From the NCBI RefSeq assembly GCF_016907435.1, contig NZ_JAFBBZ010000001.1, positions 2,728,001 through 2,792,000 on the forward strand: a stretch of 64,000 nt of DNA, written 5' to 3'. Source of the DNA: Nocardioides salarius (lineage in GTDB: Bacteria > Actinomycetota > Actinomycetes > Propionibacteriales > Nocardioidaceae). Positions 12,410 through 21,528 of the stretch are shown in pieces; position 1 is the stretch's first letter; the number at the start of each line of letters is the position of its first letter. A program made the translations under genes and the position numbers. The notes under the pieces were generated by a model. The model had not been told where the DNA came from. It ran no database searches and was given only the letters and a program-made list of their open reading frames with translations.

Positions 12410-13998
12410 TGTCCGACCTCCCCTGGCTCAGCCTGCTCGTCCTGCTGCCCCTCGTGGGCGCGGTGGCGGTGCCCTTCGTGCGCGGCTCGGCCGCGCTGAC
12501 CAAGCAGGTCGGCCTCGGCGTCTCGCTGGGCACCCTGGCGCTCGCCGTCGCGGTCGCGCTGCAGTACGACGTCGACGGCGGCATGCAGCTCACCGAGACC
12601 CACGACTGGATCAGCGCCTTCGGGGTGCACTACGCCCTGGGCGTCGACGGCCTCGGGCTGCTGCTGGTGCTGCTGACCGTGGTCCTGGTGCCGGTCGTGC
12701 TGCTGGCCTCCTGGCGCGACGACGAGGGCTACCTCGACGGCGGCGCGCAGGGCTCCCCGGCGGCGTTCGTGGCCTGGACCCTGGCCCTCGAGGCGCTCTC
12801 GCTGGCGGTCTTCCTGGCCACCGACGTGTTCCTCTTCTACGTCGTCTTCGAGGCGACCCTGATCCCGGCGTACTTCCTCGTCGGCGGCTTCGGCCGCGCC
12901 GGTCGCAGCGCCGCCGCTGTGAAGTTCCTGATGTTCCAGCTCGCCGGCGGCCTGGTGCTGCTCGGTGGCGTCATCGGCCTGTACGTCGTCTCCGCCCAGC
13001 AGGGCACGCCGTCGTACCTGCTCTCCGACCTGGCCGCCCTCGACATCGACACCGCCGCCGGGCGCTGGCTCTTCGCGGCCTTCTTCATCGCCTTCGCGAT
13101 CAAGGCGCCGCTCTTCCCGGTGCACACGTGGCTGGCCGACACCACCGAGCGCGCGACGCCGGGCACCGCGGTGCTGCTGGTCTGCGTGCTCGACAAGATC
13201 GGCACCTTCGGGATGCTGCGCTTCTGCCTGGGCCTGTTCCCCGAGGCCTCGCAGTGGGCCACCCCGCTGGTCGTGGTGCTCGCGCTGGTCTCGATCGTCT
13301 ACGGCGCTCTCGTGGCGATCGGCCAGGACGACCTGATGCGCCTGATCGGCCTGACGTCGCTGAGCCACTTCGGCTTCATCACCCTGGGCATCTTCGTCTT
13401 CTCCAGCCAGGGCGGCACCGGCTCGATCCTCTACATGCTCAACCACGGCCTGGGCACCGCGGCGCTGTTCCTGGTCGCCGGCTACGTCGTCTCGCGCCGA
13501 GGCACCGCCTCGATCCGCGAGATGGGCGGGGCCGAGAAGGTCACGCCGGTGCTGGCCGGGCTGTTCCTGGTCGCCGGCCTGGCCGCGCTGGGCCTGCCGG
13601 GCCTGAGCACCTTCGTCTCCGAGATGCTCGTGATCATCGCGGCCTTCGACTACGCCTGGTACGTCGGCGCGGTCGCGGTCACCGGCATCGTGCTGGCGGC
13701 CATCTACGCGCTGTGGATGTACCAGCGCACGATGACCGGACCGAGCGTCGAGCCGGTCGCGGCGGGCGTGCGCACGAGCCGCGACCTGTCCACCCGCGAG
13801 CTGGTCGCCGTGGCCCCGCTCTTCGTGGGCCTGGTGCTCTTCGGCTTCTACCCGATGCCCCTGATGGAGGCCGCCGACCCCTACGTCGGTGAGCTGCTCG
13901 AGCAGGTGGGCGTCAGCGACGACCCGCCGGAGGTGGGTGCCCCGGCCGAGGCCGAGGCCCACAGCGACTCCGACACCGCCGAGGAGGGCGAGAACTGA
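12409..13998 (+). CDS. nuoM: NADH-quinone oxidoreductase subunit M
   Basis: A 529-residue antiporter-like membrane subunit. Motifs include YALGVDGLGLLLVLLTVVLVPVVLL, FYVVFEATLIPAYFLVGGFG, IKAPLFPVHTWLADTTERATPGTAVLL and RLIGLTSLSHFGFITLGIF, typical of NuoM. The loop residue order (VHTWLADTTERATP rather than the more usual HTWLPDAHTEAPT) is an actinobacterial variant. The C-terminal ~25 residues are acidic and hydrophilic. The ATG overlaps the nuoL stop (TGATG). Confidence 0.96.
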   Translation: MSDLPWLSLLVLLPLVGAVAVPFVRGSAALTKQVGLGVSLGTLALAVAVALQYDVDGGMQLTETHDWISAFGVHYALGVDGLGLLLVLLTVVLVPVVLLASWRDDEGYLDGGAQGSPAAFVAWTLALEALSLAVFLATDVFLFYVVFEATLIPAYFLVGGFGRAGRSAAAVKFLMFQLAGGLVLLGGVIGLYVVSAQQGTPSYLLSDLAALDIDTAAGRWLFAAFFIAFAIKAPLFPVHTWLADTTERATPGTAVLLVCVLDKIGTFGMLRFCLGLFPEASQWATPLVVVLALVSIVYGALVAIGQDDLMRLIGLTSLSHFGFITLGIFVFSSQGGTGSILYMLNHGLGTAALFLVAGYVVSRRGTASIREMGGAEKVTPVLAGLFLVAGLAALGLPGLSTFVSEMLVIIAAFDYAWYVGAVAVTGIVLAAIYALWMYQRTMTGPSVEPVAAGVRTSRDLSTRELVAVAPLFVGLVLFGFYPMPLMEAADPYVGELLEQVGVSDDPPEVGAPAEAEAHSDSDTAEEGEN

Positions 13999-15584
13999 TG
14001 GGCGAGTTCACCCAGCCGTTGATGGAGTACGGCAGCATCTGGCCGCTCTTCGTCGTCTTCGGCGTGGCCTGCCTGGGCGTGCTCGCCGAGGCGTTCCTGC
14101 CCCGCGGGCGCCGCCACGTCGTCCAGCTCGTGCTGGCCGTCGCCGGCCTGCTCGCCGCGCTCGTCGGCACCGTCCTGGTCGGCATGGACCTCGAGGTCAC
14201 CGAGGGCGGCGCCGCGCGCGGCCTCTTCGGCGCCGCAGGCGCCGTGGCGGTCGACGGGCCCACCGTCTTCCTGTGGGGGATGCTGCTGGTCTTCGCGCTC
14301 ACCGGGGTCGCGCTCTTCGCCGAGCGCCGCCTCGAGAGCGGGGTCTCGGCCTTCGCCGGCCAGGCCGCGGCCCTCCCGGGCACCGAGGCCGAGCGTCGTA
14401 CCCAGGCGCTCGACCACACCGAGGTCTACCCGCTGCTGATGTTCGCGGTCACCGGCATGATGCTCTTCCCGGCGGCCGCCGACCTGCTGACGCTCTTCGT
14501 GGCCCTCGAGGTGCTCTCGCTGCCGCTCTACCTGCTCGCCGGGCTGGCGCGCCGCCGCCGCCTGCTGAGCCAGGAGGCCGCGCTGAAGTACTTCCTGCTC
14601 GGCGCCTTCTCCTCCGGCTTCTTCCTCTACGGCGTCGCGCTGGTCTACGGCTTCGCCGGCTCGATGAGCTTCGCGGCCATCGACGAGGCGGTGCGCAACG
14701 ACACCGAGAACCGCGGCCTGCTGCTCGTGGGCATCGGGATGCTGATGGTCGGACTGCTCTTCAAGGTCGGCGCGGTGCCGTTCCAGGCCTGGACGCCCGA
14801 CGTCTACCAGGGCGCCCCCACCGCGGTGACCGCCTTCATGGCCGCCGGCACCAAGATCGCGGCGTTCGGTGCGATCCTGCGCCTGCTCTACGTCGCCTTC
14901 GGCGCCGAGCGCTGGTCGTGGCAGCCGATGCTGTGGGTGGTCGCGATCCTGACCATGCTGGTCGGGGCCGTGCTGGCCATCGTGCAGACCGACGTGAAGC
15001 GGATGCTGGCCTACTCGGCGATCGCGCACACCGGCTTCCTGCTCACCGGCGTGCTCGGCGTCCAGGGCGCCGGAGCGCTGGCCGAGGGCCAGGTCACCTC
15101 GCTGCAGTCGGTGCTGTTCTACCTGCTCACCTACAGCTTCGCCACGGTCGGGGCCTTCGCCGTGGTCACCCTGGTGCGCGACTCCTCGGGCGAGGCGAGC
15201 GCGATGGAGCGCTGGGCCGGCCTGGGCGCGCGCTCGCCGCTGGTGGCCGGGGCGTTCGCGTTCTTCCTTCTCTCGATGGCCGGCATCCCGCTGACCGCCG
15301 GGTTCACCGGCAAGTGGGCGGTCTTCACCGTCGCGCTGTCGGCGGGGGCCTGGCCGGTGGTGGCGGTGGCGATCGCGGCCAGCGTGGTGTCGGTGTTCTT
15401 CTACATCCGCCTGATCCGCGTCATGTACTTCGCCGTGCCCGAGGGCGAGGTCGCCTCGGTGACCACGCCGTCGCCGCTGACGACCGCGGTCATCGTGGTC
15501 GGGGTCGTGGGCACCCTGGCGCTCGGCGTGCTGCCGGGGCCGGTGCTCGACCTCGCGGCCGATGCCGGACAATTCATCAGGTGA
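13998..15584 (+). CDS. nuoN: NADH-quinone oxidoreductase subunit N
   Basis: A 528-residue antiporter-like subunit, the third proton-pump module. Typical stretches are FVALEVLSLPLYLLAGLARRRRLLSQEAALKYFLLGAFSSGFFLYG, GLLFKVGAVPFQAWTPDVYQGAPTAVTAFMA and TDVKRMLAYSAIAHTGFLLTGVLG. The ATG shares a base with the nuoM stop. It is the last nuo gene; the next gene, a prenyl synthase, overlaps its end by 4 bp and is probably cotranscribed. Confidence 0.96.
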   Translation: MGEFTQPLMEYGSIWPLFVVFGVACLGVLAEAFLPRGRRHVVQLVLAVAGLLAALVGTVLVGMDLEVTEGGAARGLFGAAGAVAVDGPTVFLWGMLLVFALTGVALFAERRLESGVSAFAGQAAALPGTEAERRTQALDHTEVYPLLMFAVTGMMLFPAAADLLTLFVALEVLSLPLYLLAGLARRRRLLSQEAALKYFLLGAFSSGFFLYGVALVYGFAGSMSFAAIDEAVRNDTENRGLLLVGIGMLMVGLLFKVGAVPFQAWTPDVYQGAPTAVTAFMAAGTKIAAFGAILRLLYVAFGAERWSWQPMLWVVAILTMLVGAVLAIVQTDVKRMLAYSAIAHTGFLLTGVLGVQGAGALAEGQVTSLQSVLFYLLTYSFATVGAFAVVTLVRDSSGEASAMERWAGLGARSPLVAGAFAFFLLSMAGIPLTAGFTGKWAVFTVALSAGAWPVVAVAIAASVVSVFFYIRLIRVMYFAVPEGEVASVTTPSPLTTAVIVVGVVGTLALGVLPGPVLDLAADAGQFIR

Positions 15585-16603
15585 GCTCGACCCCGCCCCT
15601 GGCCAACCTGGCACTGCCCGTCACCGACGAGGCCCTGGCCGCGCGCCTGCAGCAGCGCCTCGACACCATCGAGGAGCTCCTGGCCGGCCACGTCCAGGGA
15701 CGCACGAAGTACGTCTCCGAGGCCGCGGCGCACCTGATGTCGGCCGGCGGCAAGAGGTTCCGGCCGCTGCTGGTGCTGCTGGCCGCCGAGACCGGTCCCG
15801 AGCCGGGCTGCGACGACGTGCTGACCGCGGCCTGCGTCGTCGAGATCACCCACGTCGGCTCGCTCTACCACGACGACGTGATGGACGAGGCCGACCTGCG
15901 CCGCGGCGCCGACTCGGCCAACGCCCGCTGGGACAACCTGGTCGCCATCCTCACCGGTGACTTCCTCTTCGCCCGCTCCTCCGAGCTCACCGCCCGCCTG
16001 GGCGCCGACGCGGTGCGCATCCAGGCCGAGACCTTCACCCGGCTCGTCGAGGGCCAGATCCTCGAGACGGTCACCCCCGGCCCCGACGAGGACCCGCTGC
16101 AGCACTACCTCGACGTGGTGGCCGGCAAGACCGGCTCGCTGATCGCCACCTCCGCGCGCTACGGCGCCCGCTTCAGCGGCGCCCCCCGCGAGGTCGAGGA
16201 GGCGCTGGCCGCCTACGGCGAGATCGTCGGCGCCGCCTTCCAGCTCTCCGACGACATCCTCGACGTAGCCTCCGAGACCGACGAGTCCGGCAAGACCCCC
16301 GGCACCGACCTGCGCGAGGGCGTGCCGACGCTGCCGGTGCTGATGGCGCGCGCGAGCGCCGCCGGGTCGAACGACCCCGCCGACGTACGCCTGCTCGAGC
16401 TGCTCGACGCCGACCTCACCGACGACGCCGCGCTCGCCGAGGCCCTCGGGCTGCTGCGCGCCCACCCGGCGATGGACCAGGCCCGCGCCTACGTCGTCGC
16501 GCAGGCCCAGGAGGCCAAGGGCCACCTCGGCGTGCTGCCGGCCGGTCCCGTGCGCGAGGCCCTCGAGGCCTTCGCCGACCTCGTGGCCGTCCGTACCGGC
16601 TGA
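15581..16603 (+). CDS. Polyprenyl diphosphate synthase (long-chain, all-trans)
   Basis: A 340-residue trans-prenyltransferase that condenses isopentenyl diphosphate onto an allylic diphosphate; it is likely the enzyme making the menaquinone side chain (hepta- to nonaprenyl type, GrcC/HepT/IspB family). The first Asp-rich motif is HDDVMDEADLRRG and the second is LSDDILDVASE; the GGKRFRP motif precedes them. The small residues before the first Asp-rich motif suggest a long-chain product, but chain length cannot be read from sequence alone. The GTG at 15581 overlaps the nuoN stop by 4 bp, so quinone supply is tied to complex I expression. Confidence 0.9.
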   Translation: MSSTPPLANLALPVTDEALAARLQQRLDTIEELLAGHVQGRTKYVSEAAAHLMSAGGKRFRPLLVLLAAETGPEPGCDDVLTAACVVEITHVGSLYHDDVMDEADLRRGADSANARWDNLVAILTGDFLFARSSELTARLGADAVRIQAETFTRLVEGQILETVTPGPDEDPLQHYLDVVAGKTGSLIATSARYGARFSGAPREVEEALAAYGEIVGAAFQLSDDILDVASETDESGKTPGTDLREGVPTLPVLMARASAAGSNDPADVRLLELLDADLTDDAALAEALGLLRAHPAMDQARAYVVAQAQEAKGHLGVLPAGPVREALEAFADLVAVRTG

Positions 16604-16623
16604 GCCCCGCCGCGGCCCCTGCA

Positions 16624-16671
16624 GGACGTCATACGGGCGGGACGTCCGTCCGTGCGTGACGTATGACGTCC
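16624..16671. terminator. 12-bp inverted repeat between convergent genes (probable bidirectional terminator)
   Basis: GGACGTCATACG (16624-16635) is repeated as its exact reverse complement at 16660-16671 with a 24-base loop. It lies between the convergent prenyl synthase (ends 16603) and rarD-like gene (ends 16688), where a two-way terminator is expected. There is no T-run. The loop contains a further GGACGTCC, so GACGTC occurs three times, and a protein-binding role is an alternative. Confidence 0.55.
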
Positions 16672-16687
16672 CGGCCGGCGGAGCGCG

Positions 16688-17596
16688 TCAGCCGACGGCC
16701 GCGGCGACGGTCAGCCGCAGCTGGCGGCGCCGGTGCCGCAGCGCCTCGAACGTGAAGATCACCAGCGCCACCCACACCAGCACGAAGCCGATCCAGCGGG
16801 CCGCGGGCATGTCCTCACGGAAGTAGAGGACGCCGAGCAGGAACTGCAGCGTCGGGGTGAGGTACTGCAGCAGCCCGATGGTGGTGAGGGGGATGCGGGT
16901 GGCGGCCGCGCCGAAGCACAGCAGCGGGATCGCGGTCACGACGCCGGTGGTGGTCAGCAGGAGCGCGTGCACCAGCCCGTTGTCGCCGAACTCCGCCGCG
17001 CCGCTGCTGCCCAGGAACGCGAGGTAGGCCAGGGCGACCGGCGCGATGAAGAGGGTCTCGAGGGTCAGGCTGGGCACCGCGCCGGCGTTGGCGGTCTTCT
17101 TCAGCAGCCCGTAGGTGCCGAAGGACAGGGCCAGGGCCATGGCCACCCAGGGCGGGCGGCCGTAGCCGACGGTCAGCACCGCCACCGCGACCGCGGCCAC
17201 GCCGAGCGCGACCACCTGCAGGCGCCGCATCCGCTCGCCGAGCAGCAGCACGCCCATCAGCACCGTCACCAGCGGGTTGATGTAGTAGCCCAGCGCCGTC
17301 TCGACCACCCGGTCGTGGGTGACGCCGTAGATGTAGACGCCCCAGTTGACGGTGATGGTGACGGCGGCCGCGAGCAGCAGCGTCGTGCGCCGCCGGTCGG
17401 CCAGCAGGGCGCGCAGGGCCGCCAGCTGGCTCAGGGCCACCACGACGACCACCATCGTCACGGCCGACCACACCACCCGGTGACCGAGCATCTCGAGCGA
17501 GCCGGCGGGTTCGAGCAGCGGGAAGTAGAGGGGGAAGGCTCCCCACATCAGGTAGGCGGCTGCCCCCAGGAGGACACCGCGGCGGGACTCGGCCAC
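16688..17596 (-). CDS. rarD: RarD/EamA-family permease
   Basis: A 302-residue membrane protein with about ten hydrophobic helices, in the drug/metabolite transporter superfamily. The opening RRGVLLGAAAYLMWGAFPLYFPLLEPAGSLEMLGHRVVWS, then VNWGVYIYGVTHDRVVETALGYYINPLVTVLMGVLLLGER and IPLTTIGLLQYLTPTLQFLLGVLYFRE match the RarD (chloramphenicol-sensitive protein) subgroup closely. The substrate is unknown for the family. It starts at GTG 17596, 6 bp downstream of korB on the same strand, and may be transcribed with it. It converges on the prenyl synthase. Confidence 0.88.
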   Translation of the reverse strand: MAESRRGVLLGAAAYLMWGAFPLYFPLLEPAGSLEMLGHRVVWSAVTMVVVVVALSQLAALRALLADRRRTTLLLAAAVTITVNWGVYIYGVTHDRVVETALGYYINPLVTVLMGVLLLGERMRRLQVVALGVAAVAVAVLTVGYGRPPWVAMALALSFGTYGLLKKTANAGAVPSLTLETLFIAPVALAYLAFLGSSGAAEFGDNGLVHALLLTTTGVVTAIPLLCFGAAATRIPLTTIGLLQYLTPTLQFLLGVLYFREDMPAARWIGFVLVWVALVIFTFEALRHRRRQLRLTVAAAVG

Positions 17597-17602
17597 GTGG
17601 GG

Positions 17603-18727
17603 TTAGACGACCGTCCAGGTGTCGGCACCCGTGATCAGCGCGCTGAGACGGTCGGCCGGGTCAGCGTCGCTCGCGGCGCCCGCGGTGGCAAGCTGGGTGC
17701 GCGCCTCGTCGTCGTACGTCGCCCGCTCGACCTGGCGGAAGATCCCGATGGGGCTGGTGTGCAGGTAGCCCGCGTCGGTGAGCCTGCTGATCGCGAACGC
17801 GACCGACGGGTCGGGGTTGTGCGCGTCGTGGACCAGCAGCTCGCTCTCGGCCAGCTGCCCCTCACCGTCGCCCACCTCGACGACGCGCACGCCGCCGGTG
17901 GCCGGGTCGTGGGCCACGCCCTTGGTGGCGCGACCGTCCTCGGTGGGCACGCCGAAGGTGATCGGCTCGCCTTGCACCAGCGGGATGATCGCGTCGGCCT
18001 TGGTGTCGCGGTCCTTGATCGCGTCGAAGGCGCCGTCGTTGAAGATCGGGCAGTTCTGGTAGATCTCGACCAGCGAGGTGCCCCGGTGGGCGGCGGCCGC
18101 GGCGAGCACCTCGGTGAGGTGCTTGCGGTCGGAGTCGATGGTGCGGGCCACGAACGACGCCTCGGCGCCCAGTGCGAGCGAGACCGGGTTGAAGGGGTGG
18201 TCGACCGAGCCCATCGGGGTGGACTTGGTGACCTTGCCGGCCTCGGAGGTGGGGGAGTACTGGCCCTTGGTGAGGCCGTAGATGCGGTTGTTGAACAGCA
18301 GGATGGTCATGTTGACGTTGCGGCGCAGCGCGTGGATCAGGTGGTTGCCACCGATCGAGAGCGCGTCGCCGTCGCCGGTGACGACCCAGACCGACAGGTC
18401 CTCGCGGGCCGTGGCGATGCCGGTGGCGATCGACGGCGCGCGGCCGTGGATCGAGTGCATGCCGTAGGTGTCGAGGTAGTAGGGGAAGCGGCTGGAGCAG
18501 CCGATGCCCGAGACGAAGACGATGTTCTCGCGGCGCAGCCCGAGGTCGGGCAGGAACGACTGCACGGCCTTGAGCACGGCGTAGTCGCCGCAGCCGGGGC
18601 ACCAGCGCACCTCCTGGTCGGAGGTGAAGTCCTTGCCGGTCTGCGGCTGGTCGGTGGTGGGCACCGACTCGGTGCCCGAGCGCAGGCCCGGGGTCGGCAG
18701 GTCGGAGCGGTTCGAGGTGAGCGTCAC
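17603..18727 (-). CDS. korB: 2-oxoacid:ferredoxin oxidoreductase subunit beta (KorB)
   Basis: A 374-residue thiamine-diphosphate-binding subunit that pairs with KorA to oxidise a 2-oxoacid, most likely 2-oxoglutarate, to its acyl-CoA while reducing ferredoxin. Motifs are RWCPGCGDYAVL (cluster ligands near the N-terminus), VSGIGCSSRFPYY and the TPP-binding GDGDALSIGGNHLIHALRRNVNMTILLFNN. The following IYGLTKGQYSPTS and CPIFNDGAF are also typical. The start is taken as GTG at 18727, which overlaps the korA stop by 4 bp; this gives an N-terminus of ~45 residues before the core. The frame is open further upstream, but only through korA. Confidence 0.93.
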   Translation of the reverse strand: MTLTSNRSDLPTPGLRSGTESVPTTDQPQTGKDFTSDQEVRWCPGCGDYAVLKAVQSFLPDLGLRRENIVFVSGIGCSSRFPYYLDTYGMHSIHGRAPSIATGIATAREDLSVWVVTGDGDALSIGGNHLIHALRRNVNMTILLFNNRIYGLTKGQYSPTSEAGKVTKSTPMGSVDHPFNPVSLALGAEASFVARTIDSDRKHLTEVLAAAAAHRGTSLVEIYQNCPIFNDGAFDAIKDRDTKADAIIPLVQGEPITFGVPTEDGRATKGVAHDPATGGVRVVEVGDGEGQLAESELLVHDAHNPDPSVAFAISRLTDAGYLHTSPIGIFRQVERATYDDEARTQLATAGAASDADPADRLSALITGADTWTVV

Positions 18728-20694
18728 TGGTGGACCTCCTGGCTGGTCGCGACGGAGAGGTCGAGCTGGTCGGCGGGGATGCCCTCGGCCTCGGCGACCA
18801 GCTCGCCGATGACCTGGGCGAGCTCGGCGGCCTTGAGGGGCATGCCGTTGACCTGGTGGTGGCCGATGGCGTCGACGAGGTACTTCGCGCGCAGCAGCAT
18901 CGAGAGCTGGCCGAGGTTCATCTCGGGCACGAGGACCTTGTCGTAGCGGGCGAGGACCTCGCCGAGGTCCTGGGGGAACGGGTTGAGGTGGCGCAGGTGG
19001 GTCTGCGCGACGTGGTAGCCGGCGCGTCGCACGCGGCGTACGCCGGCGCCGATCGGGCCGTAGGTCGAGCCCCACCCGAGCACCAGCACCCTGGCGTCGC
19101 CCGAGGGGTCGTCGACCTCGAGCGGCGGCAGCGACTCGGCGATCCGGTCGACCTTGGCCTGGCGGGTGCGCACCATCAGCTCGTGGTTGGCCGGGTCGTA
19201 GGAGATGTTGCCGTGGCCCTCGCCCTTCTCGAGCCCGCCGATGCGGTGCTCGAGGCCGGGGGTGCCGGGCACCGCCCAGGGCCGGGCCAGGGTCTCCTCG
19301 TCGCGCAGGTAGGGCCAGAACTCCTCGGTCTCGGTGACCGTGCCGTCCTTGGCGGTGCTGGTCGAGGTGTGGTTGGTCGCGGTGGCGAAGCCGGGGTCGA
19401 TGACCGGCAGGTCGGCGACCTCGGGGATCCGCCACGGCTCGGAGCCGTTGGCCAGGTAGCCGTCGGAGAGCAGCATCACCGGGGTGCGGTAGGTGATGGC
19501 GATCCGCGCGGCCTCGATGGCGGCGTCGAAGCAGTCGCCCGGCGACTGGGGCGCCACGATCGGCACGGGTGCCTCGCCGTTGCGCCCGAACATCGCCTGC
19601 AGCAGGTCGGCCTGCTCGGTCTTGGTGGGCAGGCCGGTCGAGGGCCCGCCGCGCTGGACGTCGACGACCAGCAGCGGCAGCTCGGTCATCACGGCCAGAC
19701 CGATGGCCTCGGACTTCAGGGCCACACCGGGCCCGGAGGTGGTGGTGACGCCGAGCGCGCCCGAGAAGGAGGCGCCGATGGCGGCGCCGACGCCGGCGAT
19801 CTCGTCCTCGGCCTGGAACGTGGTGACGCCGAAGCCCTTGTGCTTGCTGAGCTCGTGGAGGATGTCGCTGGCCGGGGTGATCGGGTAGGAGCCCAGGAAC
19901 AGCGGCAGGCCCGACTGCACGCCCGCGGCCACCAGGCCGTAGGACAGCGCGAGGTTGCCGGTGATGTTGCGGTAGGTGCCGGCCGACATCGGGGCCGGCT
20001 TGACCTCGTAGCGGACCACGAAGGTCTCGGTGGTCTCGCCGTAGTTCCAGCCGGCGCGGAAGGCGGTCAGGTTGGCGTCGCGGACCGCGGCGTCCTTGGC
20101 GAACTTGCGGGCCAGGAACGTCTCGGTGCCCTCGGTGGGACGCCCGTACATCCACGACAGCAGGCCCAGCGCGAACATGTTCTTGGCCCGGGCGGCGTCC
20201 TTGCGCGAGAGCCCGAACTCCTTCACCGCGCCGACCGTGATGCCGGTCAGGTCGACCGGGTGCACGTTGAAGCCGTCGAGCTCGGAGCCGGGCGTCTCGA
20301 GCAGGTCGAGCGGATTGGCGTCGTAGCCGGCCTTGGTCAGGTTGCGCGCGGAGAAGTCGTGGGTGTCGACGATGATCGTCGCGCCCTTGGGCAGGTCGCC
20401 GAGGTTGGCCTTGAGGGCCGCCGGGTTCATCGCCACCAGCACGTCGGGGGCGTCGCCGGGGGTGAGGATGTCGTGGTCGGCGAAGTGCACCTGGAAGGAG
20501 CTGACGCCCGGGAGCGTCCCCTGGGGGGCCCGGATCTCGGCGGGGAAGTTGGGCAACGTCACCAGGTCGTTGCCGAAGGAGGCCGACTCGGCGGTGAACC
20601 GGTCGCCGGTCAGCTGCATGCCGTCGCCGGAGTCGCCCGCGAAGCGGATGATGACGCGGTCGAGCTGCTTGACCTGCTTGGTGTTCTCGGACAC
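18724..20694 (-). CDS. korA: 2-oxoacid:acceptor oxidoreductase subunit alpha (KorA, gamma-alpha fusion)
   Basis: A 656-residue subunit. The N-terminal ~190 residues form the gamma-type domain (RVIIRFAGDSGDGMQLTGDRFTAESA). The rest is the pyruvate-ferredoxin-oxidoreductase core (GLPLFLGSYPITPASDILHELSKHKGFGVTTFQAEDEIAGVGAAIGASFSGALGVTTTSGPG) followed by the transketolase C-terminal-like domain. This fused architecture is that of actinobacterial KorA, part of an oxygen-tolerant two-subunit 2-oxoglutarate:ferredoxin oxidoreductase. The GTG at 20694 is preceded by AGGAG (on the minus strand). It is cotranscribed with korB and reads from the promoter at 20736-20764. Confidence 0.93.
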   Translation of the reverse strand: MSENTKQVKQLDRVIIRFAGDSGDGMQLTGDRFTAESASFGNDLVTLPNFPAEIRAPQGTLPGVSSFQVHFADHDILTPGDAPDVLVAMNPAALKANLGDLPKGATIIVDTHDFSARNLTKAGYDANPLDLLETPGSELDGFNVHPVDLTGITVGAVKEFGLSRKDAARAKNMFALGLLSWMYGRPTEGTETFLARKFAKDAAVRDANLTAFRAGWNYGETTETFVVRYEVKPAPMSAGTYRNITGNLALSYGLVAAGVQSGLPLFLGSYPITPASDILHELSKHKGFGVTTFQAEDEIAGVGAAIGASFSGALGVTTTSGPGVALKSEAIGLAVMTELPLLVVDVQRGGPSTGLPTKTEQADLLQAMFGRNGEAPVPIVAPQSPGDCFDAAIEAARIAITYRTPVMLLSDGYLANGSEPWRIPEVADLPVIDPGFATATNHTSTSTAKDGTVTETEEFWPYLRDEETLARPWAVPGTPGLEHRIGGLEKGEGHGNISYDPANHELMVRTRQAKVDRIAESLPPLEVDDPSGDARVLVLGWGSTYGPIGAGVRRVRRAGYHVAQTHLRHLNPFPQDLGEVLARYDKVLVPEMNLGQLSMLLRAKYLVDAIGHHQVNGMPLKAAELAQVIGELVAEAEGIPADQLDLSVATSQEVHQ

Positions 20695-20735
20695 GAGGTG
20701 CCACTCCTGTGATCGCTGCGCGGACAGACCGGCCG

Positions 20736-20778
20736 AGCATACTTGGGGTATGTCGGGATGAGAACCTGTTCTAGTTCT
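20736..20778 (-). promoter_or_regulatory. korAB promoter with overlapping inverted-repeat operator
   Basis: On the minus strand TTCTCA (20759-20764) and TATGCT (20736-20741) are 17 bp apart, a plausible -35/-10 pair about 40 bp before the korA GTG. A perfect inverted repeat AGAAC-CT-GTTCT (20761-20772) overlaps the -35 box, with an extra GTTCT half-site at 20774-20778. The core AAC-N2-GTT-N2-A resembles the binding motif of KstR-type TetR repressors. Assignment to any regulator is inference. Confidence 0.45.
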
Positions 20779-20887
20779 CCGTGTTTCCGGGCTCGCCGGA
20801 CGCCCTCCACTGTACGGCGGGGGCGTAGCGGGTCCGTGCCTGCGCCGAGGAGCGGACCTCGTCCGCGCGGGTGGCCCGGATGTGCTC

Positions 20888-21379
20888 TCAGCGGTAGTTC
20901 GTGAACTGCACCGCGAAGTCGTAGTCCTGGCCCTTGACCAGCGAGATGACCTCCTGGAGGTCGTCGCGCTTCTTGGAGGAGACCCGCAGCTCGTCGCCCT
21001 GGATCTGCGCCTTGACGCCCTTGGGGCCCTCGTCGCGGATCAGCTTGGAGACCAACTTGGCGTCCTCGGAGGAGATGCCCTCCTTGAGGGCGATCGAGAT
21101 CTTCGACTGCTGGCCCGAGGGACGCGGCTCGGAGGCGTCGAGCACCTTCAGCGACACGTCGCGCTTGACGAGCTTGCCCTTGAAGACGTCGAGCACCGCG
21201 CTGGCGCGGTCGTCGGCGGAGGCGGTGATCTCGATGGCCTGCTCGCCGGACCACTCGATGCTCGCGCCGGTGCCCTTGAAGTCGAAGCGGGTCGCGATCT
21301 CGCGGGCGGTCTGCCCGAGCGCGTTGTCGACCTCCTGGCGGTCGATCTTGGAGACGATGTCGAAGGACGAGTCGGCCAT
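20888..21379 (-). CDS. YajQ-family protein (putative nucleotide/c-di-GMP-binding)
   Basis: A 163-residue protein, the normal length of YajQ (about 160). The signature N-terminus [43 protein letters not shown] and the end [32 protein letters not shown] are close to the family consensus. Members fold as two ferredoxin-like RNA-binding-type domains; some bind cyclic di-GMP and modulate transcription factors in Xanthomonas. The ATG at 21379 is chosen because it gives this consensus N-terminus; the frame stays open upstream. It is a single-gene unit diverging from tRNA-Tyr. Confidence 0.92.
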   Translation of the reverse strand: MADSSFDIVSKIDRQEVDNALGQTAREIATRFDFKGTGASIEWSGEQAIEITASADDRASAVLDVFKGKLVKRDVSLKVLDASEPRPSGQQSKISIALKEGISSEDAKLVSKLIRDEGPKGVKAQIQGDELRVSSKKRDDLQEVISLVKGQDYDFAVQFTNYR

Positions 21380-21528
21380 GGGGTCCACCTGGTTCTCGGT
21401 CGTAGCGGTCTGGTCGGGGTGCGAGGCTGGCCTGCGCGGGGTGCCGCGACGGTTTGCGGTCGCACCCGGGGGCTGCGCTATTGTTTCGTCTCGTTGTCGC
21501 GTGGCCAAACGCCCGCACGACAGCACCC

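Noticed and set aside
18727..20740. KorB frame extended upstream to 20740 (1045 residues)
   Set aside because: The extra part is the other frame of korA, full of Arg/Pro; KorB is complete from GTG 18727.
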